Shown: in pieces, positions 32,336 to 40,271 of the stretch | How the letters are laid out: each line of letters starts with the position of its first letter | Position numbering within the stretch: position 1 is the stretch's first letter | NCBI RefSeq assembly: GCF_003024195.1 | Contig: NZ_KZ679055.1 | Location: 186,001-250,000 of the forward strand | Length of the DNA stretch: 64,000 nucleotides | Reading direction: 5' to 3' | From: Streptomyces dioscori | GTDB taxonomy: Bacteria > Actinomycetota > Actinomycetes > Streptomycetales > Streptomycetaceae | The notes under the pieces: model-generated | The model's input: the letters and a program-made list of their open reading frames with translations, nothing else | What the model was told of the DNA's origin: nothing | The model's database searches: none | Position numbers and translations under genes: made by a program

Positions 32336-32444
32336 CGCATGCCTCCCATGCCCCTCACGGCTGCCATCCCTCTCACGGCTGCCGTTCCTCCGCCGGCCGG
32401 CATCCCTCTCATGGCTGCCGTTCCTCTCGTGGCTGCCATCCCGT
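32336..32444. repeat. Degenerate tandem repeat between vWA and PP2C genes
   Basis: CCCCTCACGGCTGCCAT, CCCTCTCACGGCTGCCGTT, CCCTCTCATGGCTGCCGTT and CCTCTCGTGGCTGCCAT are near-copies of one 18-20 bp unit. No frame through them is credible. Confidence 0.6.
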
Positions 32445-33209
32445 TCATGCCTCCCAGGCCGGCCGCTGCGTCCTGAACTGGGCGAAGATCTTCTCGAAGA
32501 CCTCGTCCCCGGCGCCGCGCTGCTCGGCGTTGGCGCTGGCCGACATCATCTGGAGCAGTTCACGGAACGGGAAGCCGTGCAGCCGTGCGTTGAAGGCGGG
32601 CGCGAGGGCCTTGAGCACCTGCTCGCCCATGTCGGAGATGTCGCCGACCCCGATCGCGTACAGGCGGTACTTCCTGGCGAGCTGGTCGTCCGTGAGCGTC
32701 GGTACGAGGCGCTGCCAGGCGTTGGTCCAGCGGCCGGTGCCGTCGGTGGGCAGGCCGTCCGTGACCAGGCAGATCTGCGGGCGGTAGTACTGCAGTCCGC
32801 CCGCGCGCAGCTCGGCCTTGCGGTCGGCGACGATCCGTACGGCCAGTTCGAGGGCCTCGGTGAGCAGGGTGACCCCGGCGGCGCCCAGGACCGGGGCCTG
32901 GAACGCGTGTGCCGGCACGAAGGGGCTCACGGGGACTTGCGGGGGCAGCGGCTGCGCCCCTCTCCAGGCGCACACGCCCTGTCCGCCGAAGGTGACGACG
33001 GCGACCTCGACGCTGTAGCTGAGGCTCACGTCGTCGTGGAGTTCGCGGGTCCAGGAGCGCAGCGCGTCGTTGAGGGTCTGGATGGGCGGGCCCGTCATGG
33101 AGCTGGAGGTGTCGAGGCAGAGCACCAGCGGAAGGCGCTGTGCGTTGTTCTCGAACTCGATGTCCGCGTACGACGCCGGGAGCGTCCGGGGCTGCCGTTC
33201 GTTGCGCAT
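32445..33209 (-). CDS. von Willebrand factor A domain protein, TerY-like
   Basis: 254 aa, SD GGAGAG before the ATG. A single vWA domain with a full metal-ion-dependent adhesion site: LCLDTSSSM (Asp33, Ser35, Ser37), the Thr near GVTLLTEAL, and LVTDGLPTDGTGRW. The family is TerY-like: N-terminal RLPLVLCLDTSSSMTGPPIQ and a C-terminal YRLYAIGVGDISDMGEQVLK. Cytosolic. In known systems TerY is the protein acted on by a partner kinase and PP2C phosphatase, both adjacent here. Confidence 0.87.
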   Translation of the reverse strand: MRNERQPRTLPASYADIEFENNAQRLPLVLCLDTSSSMTGPPIQTLNDALRSWTRELHDDVSLSYSVEVAVVTFGGQGVCAWRGAQPLPPQVPVSPFVPAHAFQAPVLGAAGVTLLTEALELAVRIVADRKAELRAGGLQYYRPQICLVTDGLPTDGTGRWTNAWQRLVPTLTDDQLARKYRLYAIGVGDISDMGEQVLKALAPAFNARLHGFPFRELLQMMSASANAEQRGAGDEVFEKIFAQFRTQRPAWEA

Positions 33210-33248
33210 GGTCTCTCCGCGGGGCAGTGGGTCGGGCGGTTCGGGCGG

Positions 33249-33764
33249 TCAGTCGTGCTCGTCCGTGGTCGGCGGCCGGTGCTGGCACGGGACGGCGAGC
33301 AGGACGTCCGCGGGTCCGGAGGCCCCCTCGGGATCCGCCCGCGCGGGGTCCGTCACGTCGACCGGGGCGCCGGGCGCGGGCGGCGGGGTGCCGGAGTCGG
33401 TCCACTCGGCCCGGTGGAGGCAGTGGTCCAGCTCGACGTACCCCTGCGGGTGCAGTCCGGTGCGCACGGTGGCCGTCCGGCGCGGCACCTCGGCTTCGCG
33501 GTCCCGGCGCCGGCGCCTGCGGGGGAGGGGCAGGGGCCGGGGCGTGCCGCGGTGGCGGGGGCCCCGGGCGGGGTCGGGTCCGTCCGCGGCGGGGCTCACG
33601 CGGGTGCGGTGGACGGCGAGGACGACCAGGGCGAGCAGGAGGGCGAGGGCGGTGGCCGCGCCGACGGCGAGCCAGATCAGCGTGCGCTTCTCGCCGGCCG
33701 CGGCGGTCACGGAATGCACGGCGGCCACGTCGGAAGACATCGACAGCATGATGGTGCGACCCAT
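33249..33764 (-). CDS. One-pass membrane protein of unknown function
   Basis: 171 aa from the ATG at 33764 (GGGGG 5-9 nt upstream); the frame extends further up but without support. A short N-terminus (MGRTIMLSMSSDVAAVHSV) precedes a membrane helix near residues 29-51. A very basic stretch (PRPLPLPRRRRRRDREAEV) follows, then a C-terminal segment with YVELDHCLHRAEW and VLLAVPCQH. If cytosolic, the Cys/His pairs could bind metal. I do not recognise the family. Placed between vWA and YbjN-like genes, 39 nt from the former, so part of the signalling operon. Confidence 0.6.
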   Translation of the reverse strand: MGRTIMLSMSSDVAAVHSVTAAAGEKRTLIWLAVGAATALALLLALVVLAVHRTRVSPAADGPDPARGPRHRGTPRPLPLPRRRRRRDREAEVPRRTATVRTGLHPQGYVELDHCLHRAEWTDSGTPPPAPGAPVDVTDPARADPEGASGPADVLLAVPCQHRPPTTDEHD

Positions 33765-33930
33765 GACACCCCCGTCTGCCACCCCGCTCGGTACGCCGCT
33801 CGGCACCCCGTCCGGCACCTCGTTTGACATCCCGTTCGGGAGCGGGAAAGCACATCGCATATTAGAGGCGAATATCGGCCTGCCGGATAGCCGTCGGGAC
33901 ATTTCGTGGCCGTCTTACGAAGCCCTTTTT

Positions 33931-34389
33931 CTAGAGGCGGAACACCTCCTGGCACCTGGTGAACATATGTCGCGCGTGTTCCGCCCAGTCACTGGCCAGC
34001 TGCTCGAAGTCGTACGGCGTCATACGGCTGGTGAGCGGCAGGACGCAGACTCCGGCGAGGCAGGGACGGGGGCCGCGGACGTCCCAGACGGAGAGCATGG
34101 GGATCAGCTGTTCGGTATTCCACGCATTCGCCGCGGCGGCGGCCGGAGCCAGCTGGTCCTCCCGTAGGACATGACCGTCCGTCATGAAGGCGACGAGCAG
34201 TTTCCTGGTGGTCATGAAACGAATGGTGACCACGCCGCCCGTTTCGGGAACGGCGAATTCCAGAGTGACGGAAGTGGAATCCGAGACGGCCGGTCCTGCC
34301 CGGCTGCGGCCGGCCCAGTTCTCGACCAGTCGGCGCCAGTGGGTGCCCACTTCGGGGAGGGGGCCGAAGGCGGCGTCAGCGTGCGCCAC
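33931..34389 (-). CDS. YbjN / type-III-chaperone-like sensory protein
   Basis: 152 aa, GTG 34389, overlapping the kinase gene end by 14 nt. Predicted alpha/beta fold of the YbjN type: VTIRFMTTRKLLVAFMTDGH, AAAANAWNTEQLIPMLSVWD, then a helical C-terminus FEQLASDWAEHARHMFTRCQ. Such proteins resemble secretion chaperones and occur with kinases as binding or adaptor modules. No enzyme motif. Coupling to the Ser/Thr kinase suggests it is its partner or substrate. Confidence 0.72.
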   Translation of the reverse strand: MAHADAAFGPLPEVGTHWRRLVENWAGRSRAGPAVSDSTSVTLEFAVPETGGVVTIRFMTTRKLLVAFMTDGHVLREDQLAPAAAAANAWNTEQLIPMLSVWDVRGPRPCLAGVCVLPLTSRMTPYDFEQLASDWAEHARHMFTRCQEVFRL

Positions 34390-35380
34390 GGCGGGCCGCC
34401 TCCCTGACCATGCTGCCGGTCAGCCCGGCGTCGAGCAGTGCCTGCGCGTGCAGCAGCAGGCAGGAGGGGACGCTCGGGGTGAGGCCGCGGTCCCGGTCCG
34501 GTCCCGCCTCGACCCGGGCGGCCAGGTCCTTGACGCGGTCCCGGACGGCCTCGGCGACGGCGGGCGGCGGCCAGTCCGCGGCGTCCCCCACCCCGGTGAG
34601 GAACTCGCCCAGCAGGGCGTCGAGGCCGGGCCGCTCCCCGGGCTGCCGAGCGAAGCAGCGGGTGAGGGTGGCACGCAGGGCGTCCGGTACGTCGTCCAGG
34701 TCGGGTGAGCCGTCGACGACCCGGTAGATCACATCGGCGGCGTCCCCGAAGGGCGGGTGGCCGGCCGCCGCGTAGACGAGCACGCCGGCCAGCGAGAAGA
34801 CGTCGCTCGGCGGGCCGACCGGCCGGGCCATCAGCTGCTCGGGCGACATGTAGTGCGGGGTGCCCATGGCGATGCCGGGCCGGGTGAGCTTGGGCGCTCC
34901 GGACAGCAGGGAGATGCCGAAGTCGATGACGCGGGGTCCGTCGGCGGCCAGCAGGACGTTGGCGGGCTTGAGGTCCCTGTGCACGACCTGGCCCGCGTGG
35001 ATGGCCTGGAGCGCCTCGACCAGGCCCGCGCCCAGGACGCGTACCTGCGTCTCGGTGAAGGGGCCAGCGGCGCGGACGGCCTCCGAGAGGGCCGGGCCGG
35101 GTACGTAGACGGTGGCCAGCCAGGGCGGATCACCCTCGGGGTCCGCGTCGACGACGGCCGCGGTGAAGGCGCCGCCGACGGCCCGGGCGGCCGTCACCTC
35201 CCGCGCGAACCGCTGCCGGAACTCCGGGTCGGCCGCGTACTCCGGCCGCACCACCTTGACGGCGACGGCCCGCCCGCCGGGCGACCGGGCGAGATACACC
35301 CACCCCATGCCGCCCGATCCGAGCCGCCCCACGATGCGATAGGCCCCCACCCGCAGGGGATCGCTGACCGGCGTCCGCAC
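34376..35380 (-). CDS. Hanks-type Ser/Thr protein kinase
   Basis: 334 aa from GTG 35380 (GGAGG 8 nt upstream); the frame runs to 35524 through repeat DNA without an SD. All kinase motifs are present: GRLGSGGMGWVY (P-loop), AVKVV (Lys42), VVHRDLKPANVLL, VIDFGISLL, GTPHYMSPEQL and SDVFSLAGVLVYAAAG. The C-terminal 90 residues are helical with no membrane span or sensor domain, so it is soluble. First gene of the leftward signalling operon and coupled to the YbjN-like gene. Three 12-bp repeats stand upstream. Confidence 0.9.
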   Translation of the reverse strand: MRTPVSDPLRVGAYRIVGRLGSGGMGWVYLARSPGGRAVAVKVVRPEYAADPEFRQRFAREVTAARAVGGAFTAAVVDADPEGDPPWLATVYVPGPALSEAVRAAGPFTETQVRVLGAGLVEALQAIHAGQVVHRDLKPANVLLAADGPRVIDFGISLLSGAPKLTRPGIAMGTPHYMSPEQLMARPVGPPSDVFSLAGVLVYAAAGHPPFGDAADVIYRVVDGSPDLDDVPDALRATLTRCFARQPGERPGLDALLGEFLTGVGDAADWPPPAVAEAVRDRVKDLAARVEAGPDRDRGLTPSVPSCLLLHAQALLDAGLTGSMVREAARRGAR

Positions 35381-35423
35381 ACGGCCCACCTCCTTCGCGA
35401 GGAGAAACACGGAGATACACGGA

Positions 35424-35459
35424 GAGGAGTTACATGAGGAGTTACATGAGGAGTTACGT
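35424..35459. promoter_or_regulatory. Three tandem 12-bp repeats upstream of the Ser/Thr kinase
   Basis: GAGGAGTTACAT twice then GAGGAGTTACGT (minus-strand reading ATGTAACTCCTC). They lie 44-79 nt upstream of the kinase start at 35380 and are AT-rich for this genome. The exact 12-bp spacing, just over one helical turn, suits cooperative protein binding. Confidence 0.5.
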
Positions 35460-35602
35460 AGAAAAACGCAGCGATACCGAGTGTGCCCCGAACCTCCCCG
35501 CCGCGAAGCCCCGTCGACCCACATCTACGGCCGAACCACGCACACTCCGCCCACGCCGCGCCCCTGCTGCCGGACCGCCCCGCCGACACCGGACACCCGG
35601 CC

Positions 35603-36688
35603 CTACTGCCGAACCGCCCAGCCCCGCTCCCGCAGCGCCGCGGTCAGCACCGCCGCCGCGGACGGCTGCACCGACAGCTCGATCAGACCCACCTGCTGAC
35701 CGGTGGCGTGCTCGATCCGGACATCCTCGATGTTGACGCCCGCGCGGCCCGCGTCGGCGAAGATGCGGGCCAGCTGGCCCGGCTGGTCGTCGATGAGGAC
35801 GACGACGCTCTCGTACGTGGCGGGAGCCGTGCCGTGCTTGCCGGGGACGCGGATCTGGCCGGCGTTGCCCCGGCGCAGGACGTCCTCGATGCCGGTGGTG
35901 CCGGCGCGGCGCTTGGCCTCGTCGGAGGACTGGAGGGCGCGCAGCGCCTGCACGGTCTCGTCCAGGTCGGCGGAGACGTCCGCGAGGAGGTCGGCGACCG
36001 GGCCAGGATTCGCGGACAGGATGTCGATCCACATCCGCGGGTCGGACGCGGCGATCCGGGTCACGTCACGGATGCCCTGCCCGCACAGGCGTACGGCGGC
36101 GTCCTCGGCGTTCTCCAGCCGTGCGGCGACCATGCTGGACACCAGATGGGGCATGTGCGAGACGAGCGCGACCGCCCGGTCGTGCGCGTCGGCGTCCATC
36201 ACCACCGGGACGGCCCGGCAGAACGAGACCAGCTCCAGCGCGAGGTTGAGCACCTCGGTGTCGGTGTCCCGGGTCGGCGTCAGCACCCAGGGCCGCCCCT
36301 CGAAGAGGTCGGCCGTGGCGGCCAGCGGGCCCGACTTCTCCCGGCCCGACATGGGGTGCGACCCGATGTACGCGGACAGGTCGAGGCCCAGCGCCTCCAG
36401 CTCGCGGCGCGGCCCGCCCTTGACGCTGGCCACGTCGAGGTAGGCGCGCGCGACCCCGCCCCGCATCGCGTCGGCGAGCGCTCCGGCCACATGAGCCGGC
36501 GGCGCCGCGATGATCGCGAGGTCGACGGGGCCCGTGGGCTCCTCGTCCGTGCCGGCGCCGAGCGCCGCCGCGGTACGGGCCTGCCCCGGGTCGTGGTCGG
36601 CGAGGTGCACGACGACGCCCCGCCCGGTCAGGGCCAGCGCGGCCGACGTCCCGATGAGGCCGGTGCCGATGACGAGTGCGGTTCTCAC
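35603..36688 (-). CDS. tyrA: Prephenate dehydrogenase
   Basis: 361 aa from GTG 36688, overlapping the aroH stop by 4 nt. A Rossmann start ALVIGTGLIGTSAALALTGR is followed by IGSHPMSGREKSGP, the substrate motif with catalytic His, and by DAHDRAVALVSHMPH. The C-terminus (from about residue 285) is an ACT domain (VVLIDDQPGQLARIFADAGR) that binds tyrosine or another amino acid for feedback control. It oxidatively decarboxylates prephenate in tyrosine synthesis. Paired with chorismate mutase upstream. Confidence 0.93.
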   Translation of the reverse strand: MRTALVIGTGLIGTSAALALTGRGVVVHLADHDPGQARTAAALGAGTDEEPTGPVDLAIIAAPPAHVAGALADAMRGGVARAYLDVASVKGGPRRELEALGLDLSAYIGSHPMSGREKSGPLAATADLFEGRPWVLTPTRDTDTEVLNLALELVSFCRAVPVVMDADAHDRAVALVSHMPHLVSSMVAARLENAEDAAVRLCGQGIRDVTRIAASDPRMWIDILSANPGPVADLLADVSADLDETVQALRALQSSDEAKRRAGTTGIEDVLRRGNAGQIRVPGKHGTAPATYESVVVLIDDQPGQLARIFADAGRAGVNIEDVRIEHATGQQVGLIELSVQPSAAAVLTAALRERGWAVRQ

Positions 36689-37047
36689 TGGGCGATGTCC
36701 TTGCGCAGCGCGCCCGCGGAGCCCAGGTAGACATGCGCGATCTCGGCGCGCGGCAGGTCGGACTCGATGTGCGCGAGGACCCGTACGACCCGGGGCATGG
36801 CCCCTTCGATGTCCAGCTCCTGCGCGCAGATCAGCGGCACGTCGACGATGCCGAGCTTGCGCGCCGCGGCCGCCGGGAAGTCGCTGTGCAGGTCGGGTGT
36901 CGCCGTGAACCAGATGCTGATCAGCTCGTCGGCGGTCAGCCCGTTCCGCTCCAGGATGGCGGTGAGCAGCTCGCTGACCTGCTCGTCCATGTGACCGGCT
37001 TCGTCCCGCTCCAGCTGGACGGCGCCCCGGACCGCTCGTACCGCCAC
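36685..37047 (-). CDS. aroH: Chorismate mutase, AroH class
   Basis: 120 aa, full length for the trimeric AroH fold. Key residues: Arg in MAVRAVRGAVQ, the Glu-rich strand DELISIWFTATPDLHSDFPA, and RVLAHIESDL. It converts chorismate to prephenate, the substrate of the overlapping tyrA product. First gene of the aroH-tyrA operon. Confidence 0.94.
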   Translation of the reverse strand: MAVRAVRGAVQLERDEAGHMDEQVSELLTAILERNGLTADELISIWFTATPDLHSDFPAAAARKLGIVDVPLICAQELDIEGAMPRVVRVLAHIESDLPRAEIAHVYLGSAGALRKDIAQ

Positions 37048-37281
37048 GGTGATGCTCCTCGTTCAAATACGGATCGTGCATATACGGATCGGCTCTACCG
37101 CATCCAGCCTAGTCAGCCCTCGACGGCCCGATACGCGGCGCCCGTCTGCCGAGACGGCCGCCCCTCTCTCGCTTCTCGCTCTCCCAATCTCCGCCAAGTG
37201 GCGCCTGTGCGCCTCTGGACGCGGGAGCCACGGTCCGCTTGCATGGTGAGGCTGTCCGCGCCACGCCTCGGGGGAGGCTCG

Positions 37282-37980
37282 ATGAAGCGTTCCGGACCAC
37301 TTTTCACGCTCCTCGCGGGACTGCTGCTCGCCCTGTTCATGCTGTCGCTCAACGCGACGACAGGGACGCGCAGCACGACGACCGGGAGCGACTCGGCGGC
37401 CGACGCCGTGTCGGCGAGCCCGGCACCCGTGGCGACGGCCACGGTCACGCCGGGCAAGCGGTCGCCGTCACCGTCGCCCAGCCCGTCCAAGTCGAAGCCC
37501 AGGTCCACCGCGCCGGACGCCGACTACGCGGGCCGCACCGACGACGACTCCTCCGCGGTCGCGGTGACGCTGCGCGACGGCAAGGCGGTCGCGTACTTCT
37601 GCGACGGCCGGGACCAGGAGTCGTGGCTCAAGGGCGACGTCGAGCCCGACGGCAGCATGCGCCTGACGAACCAGAAGAACAAGAACCAGGTCCTCACCGG
37701 CAAACTGGCGGGCAAGCGGATCACCGGCACGGTCGACATGGGCCGGCGGGAGTACGGCTTCACGGCCGACAAGTCCCTGAAGCCCAACGCGCTGTACCGC
37801 GCCACCGACACCGTGGCCGACACCGAGATCGACGGCGGCTGGATCCTGCTGCAGGACGACAGCCAGGTCGGCATCCTCAAGCGGGACGGCAAGGTGAGCC
37901 CCGCGCCCCGTATCGACCCGGAGACCGGCACCGTGACGGTCGACGGTGAGCAGCTCACCGCCCGCCCCGTGACCCCTTGA
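37282..37980 (+). CDS. Membrane-anchored or secreted protein of unknown function
   Basis: 232 aa, SD GGGGGAGG 6 nt before the ATG. An N-terminal hydrophobic helix (LFTLLAGLLLALFMLSLN) acts as signal or anchor. A Ser/Pro/Lys-rich stalk of about 50 residues (SPSPSPSKSKPRS) then places a folded domain of about 150 residues outside the cell. That domain (AVAVTLRDGKAVAYFCDGRD, then ESWLKGDVEPDGSMRLTNQK, KLAGKRITGTVDMG) looks beta-rich with one Cys. Found widely in Streptomyces; function unknown to me. Confidence 0.75.
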   Translation: MKRSGPLFTLLAGLLLALFMLSLNATTGTRSTTTGSDSAADAVSASPAPVATATVTPGKRSPSPSPSPSKSKPRSTAPDADYAGRTDDDSSAVAVTLRDGKAVAYFCDGRDQESWLKGDVEPDGSMRLTNQKNKNQVLTGKLAGKRITGTVDMGRREYGFTADKSLKPNALYRATDTVADTEIDGGWILLQDDSQVGILKRDGKVSPAPRIDPETGTVTVDGEQLTARPVTP

Positions 37981-38121
37981 TCCCGTAGAGCCCCTTGATC
38001 CCCGGGCTCCGCCCATCACCCATCACCCATCGCTCTTCGCCCGCCGTTCCGACCTTCGCTCTTCGTGCCACCTCCGCTCCGCCCCATGACCGCGAGATCG
38101 CGTGACCGCCGGGAGCCGACC

Positions 38122-38706
38122 ATGACAGTGGACCCGAACGCCGCAACCCAGGGTTTCCCCGCACCCGACCCGGCCCGCCGGGGCCCGGGTGCCGCCCGCT
38201 ATCTCGTACCCGCCCTGGTCGCGAGCGCCGTCGCGGTCGGCCTCGGCGTCTACGGGAACGTGCACGACCCGGAGGGCACCGCCTTCAACCTCGCCGGCTT
38301 CAGCAGCACGAGCGCGGTGAAGTCCTGGCTGGCCACGGTCGCGATGGGCTTCGCGGTCGTCCAGCTCGTCTCGGCACTCATGCTGTACGGGCGACTGCCG
38401 GGCCCGAGCTGGTCAGGCGTACTGCACCGCTGGTCGGGCCGGATCGCGTTCCTGGTCGCGGTACCCGTGGCGGTGCACTGTCTGTACGCGCTGGGCTACC
38501 AGACGTACGAACCGCGCGTCCTGTGGCACTCGCTCCTGGGCTGCTTCTTCTTCGGTGCCTTCAGCGCCAAGATGCTGCTGCTCCGCACGGAGCGGCTGCC
38601 CGGCTGGCTGCTGCCCATCGTCGGCGGGCTCGCCTTCTCCGCCCTCACGGTGATCTGGCTGACCTCCGCCCTCTGGTTCTTCCGCACTTTCGGAGTGACG
38701 ACATGA
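38122..38706 (+). CDS. DUF6529 four-helix membrane protein, possible heme carrier
   Basis: 194 aa from the ATG at 38122 (GGGAG 8 nt upstream). About five membrane segments. Histidines fall in a cytochrome-b-like pattern: GVLHRWSGRIAFLVAVPVAV then HCLYALGY and LWHSLLGCFFFGAF. Two or more could ligate heme. It overlaps the next gene or ends just before it (ATGA at 38703), and that gene encodes a Rieske protein, so the pair may form a small membrane redox unit. Heme binding is inference. Confidence 0.75.
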   Translation: MTVDPNAATQGFPAPDPARRGPGAARYLVPALVASAVAVGLGVYGNVHDPEGTAFNLAGFSSTSAVKSWLATVAMGFAVVQLVSALMLYGRLPGPSWSGVLHRWSGRIAFLVAVPVAVHCLYALGYQTYEPRVLWHSLLGCFFFGAFSAKMLLLRTERLPGWLLPIVGGLAFSALTVIWLTSALWFFRTFGVTT

Positions 38707-38723
38707 ACCTTCGGAGGGACGAC

Positions 38724-39176
38724 ATGGGCAATCCCTCGACGCGGCGCACGGTGCTCGCGACGGGCGCGGCGAGCGCGCTGCTCCTGGGCTGCAGCAAGTA
38801 CGGGGACGAGAACAGCGGGGGTGCCCCGGAGGAAGCACCCTCCGTGGCCCCGTCCGGCAGTGCGAGCGGAGGCGAGGCACCACCCGGCGGCAAGGAACTC
38901 ACCAGGACCGCCGACGTCCCGGTCGGCGGCGGAAAGATCTTCAAGGACGAGAAGGTCGTCGTCACCCAGCCGGAGAAGGGCGGCTTCAAGGCCTTCTCGG
39001 CGGTCTGCACCCATCAGGGATGCGTCGTCGCCAACGTCTCGGACGGCACGATCAACTGCACGTGCCACGGCAGCAAGTTCCGGGTCGCCGACGGCTCGGT
39101 GGCCGGCGGCCCGGCCCCGAAGCCGCTTCCCGCGAGGCAGATCACGGTCGAGGGAGACTCGATCAGCCTCGCCTGA
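38724..39176 (+). CDS. Rieske 2Fe-2S lipoprotein
   Basis: 150 aa from the ATG at 38724 (SD GGAGGG 7 nt upstream); the ATG at 38703, overlapping the previous stop, is an alternative giving 157 aa. A twin-arginine start (STRRTVLATG) joins a lipobox-like LLLGC, then a Ser/Pro/Gly spacer. The Rieske fold has both cluster-binding boxes: SAVCTHQGCVVA and INCTCHGSKFRVADG. The remainder is the usual PAPKPLPARQITVEGDSI end. An exported electron-transfer protein working with the DUF6529 protein. Confidence 0.9.
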   Translation: MGNPSTRRTVLATGAASALLLGCSKYGDENSGGAPEEAPSVAPSGSASGGEAPPGGKELTRTADVPVGGGKIFKDEKVVVTQPEKGGFKAFSAVCTHQGCVVANVSDGTINCTCHGSKFRVADGSVAGGPAPKPLPARQITVEGDSISLA

Positions 39177-39236
39177 TCCGCGGGCCTGATCCGCGGGCCT
39201 GATCCTCAGGCCTGATCCTCAGGCCTGGTCCTCAGG
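39172..39236. repeat. Five tandem 13-bp repeats after the Rieske gene
   Basis: CCTGATCCGCGGG twice, CCTGATCCTCAGG twice, CCTGGTCCTCAGG once, with no gaps. The first unit includes the Rieske stop codon, and the array ends 15 bp before the end of the convergent ADP-ribosylglycohydrolase gene. Confidence 0.85.
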
Positions 39237-39251
39237 GGCGAAACGCTCGGC

Positions 39252-40271
39252 TCAGGCGTCCCAGAGCGCGCCCAGCGCCACCAGGTCGCCCTGGTGCTCG
39301 ATCCTGTCGGCCCATTCCGTGGGCCAGGCGTCCGCACCGAGGTACGCCCCCGCGAAGGCACCGGCCAGGCATGCGATCGAGTCCGAGTCCCCCGACGTGC
39401 AGGCGGCCCGGCGCAGAGCCGTCACCGGCTCGTCCACGAAGAGCAGGAAACTCAGCAGGCCGGTTGCGAGGGCCTCCTCGGCGATCCACCCGGCGCCGGT
39501 GGCCAGGCACGGGTCCGTCTCGGGCGACGGCGACCGCAGGGCCTGCCGAAGCCGTTCCAGAGCCTCCAGGCACTCGTCCCAGCCCCGCGAGATGAAGTGC
39601 GTGGGCGTCGGGTCCTGGGCGCGGGTCCACAGGTCACCGAGCCAGCGCTCGTGATAGTGCGTCCGGTTCTCGTACGCGTACGACCGGAGCTGTCCGACCA
39701 GGCCGGTCGGTTCGGCGCCCTGCGCGAGGAGCCGTATCGCGTGCGCGGTGAGGTCGGCGGCGGCCAGCGCCGTCGGGTGCCCGTGCGTGAGGGCGGCCTG
39801 CAACTGGGCTGCTCCGGCGCGCTGTTCGTCACTGAGGCCCGGGGCGAGGCCGAGGGGCGCGACCCGCATGTTGGCGCCGCAGCCCTTCGAACCCGTCTGG
39901 CTGGCGTCCTGCCAGGGACGGCCTTCGCGCTCCAGCAGTTCGCAGGCCGTGAGGCAGGTGTTGCCCGGTGCGCGGTTGTTCTCCGGCGACCGGTTCCAGG
40001 CGATGAACTCCTTGCGCACCGACTCCGCCAGTTCCCGTGGACCGAGCAGCCCTCTGTCCATCGCGGCGCGCAGCGCCCGCGCCACCGCCAGCGTCATCTG
40101 CGTGTCATCGGTGATGTACGCGGGATCCGGCAGCTCCAGCTCCCGCCAGGGCCCGTACGCGGCAAGGATCGACGGCACGTCCTTGAACTCGGTCGGGTAG
40201 CCGAGCGCGTCCCCGAGGGCGAGCCCCACCAACGCCCCGGTGGCGGCCTGCTTCCTGACGGTCGTGGTCAT
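39252..40271 (-). CDS. ADP-ribosylglycohydrolase (DraG/ARH family)
   Basis: 339 aa from the ATG at 40271. Metal- and ligand-binding motifs are all present: GLALGDALGYPTEF near residue 15, ITDDTQMTLAVARAL near 50, GSKGCGANMRVAPLG near 120, and SGDSDSIACLAGAFAGAYLG near 300. Such enzymes remove ADP-ribose from proteins or release it from related compounds. The start overlaps the stop of the upstream NrtR-like gene by 4 nt. NrtR regulons often include ADP-ribosylglycohydrolases, which links the pair to NAD turnover. Confidence 0.9.
   Translation of the reverse strand: MTTTVRKQAATGALVGLALGDALGYPTEFKDVPSILAAYGPWRELELPDPAYITDDTQMTLAVARALRAAMDRGLLGPRELAESVRKEFIAWNRSPENNRAPGNTCLTACELLEREGRPWQDASQTGSKGCGANMRVAPLGLAPGLSDEQRAGAAQLQAALTHGHPTALAAADLTAHAIRLLAQGAEPTGLVGQLRSYAYENRTHYHERWLGDLWTRAQDPTPTHFISRGWDECLEALERLRQALRSPSPETDPCLATGAGWIAEEALATGLLSFLLFVDEPVTALRRAACTSGDSDSIACLAGAFAGAYLGADAWPTEWADRIEHQGDLVALGALWDA

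Noticed and set aside
32560..33855. 431-aa minus frame over the vWA and membrane genes
   Set aside because: Same strand but shifted; composed of Arg/Pro/Ala and lacks the vWA metal site seen in the neighbouring frame.
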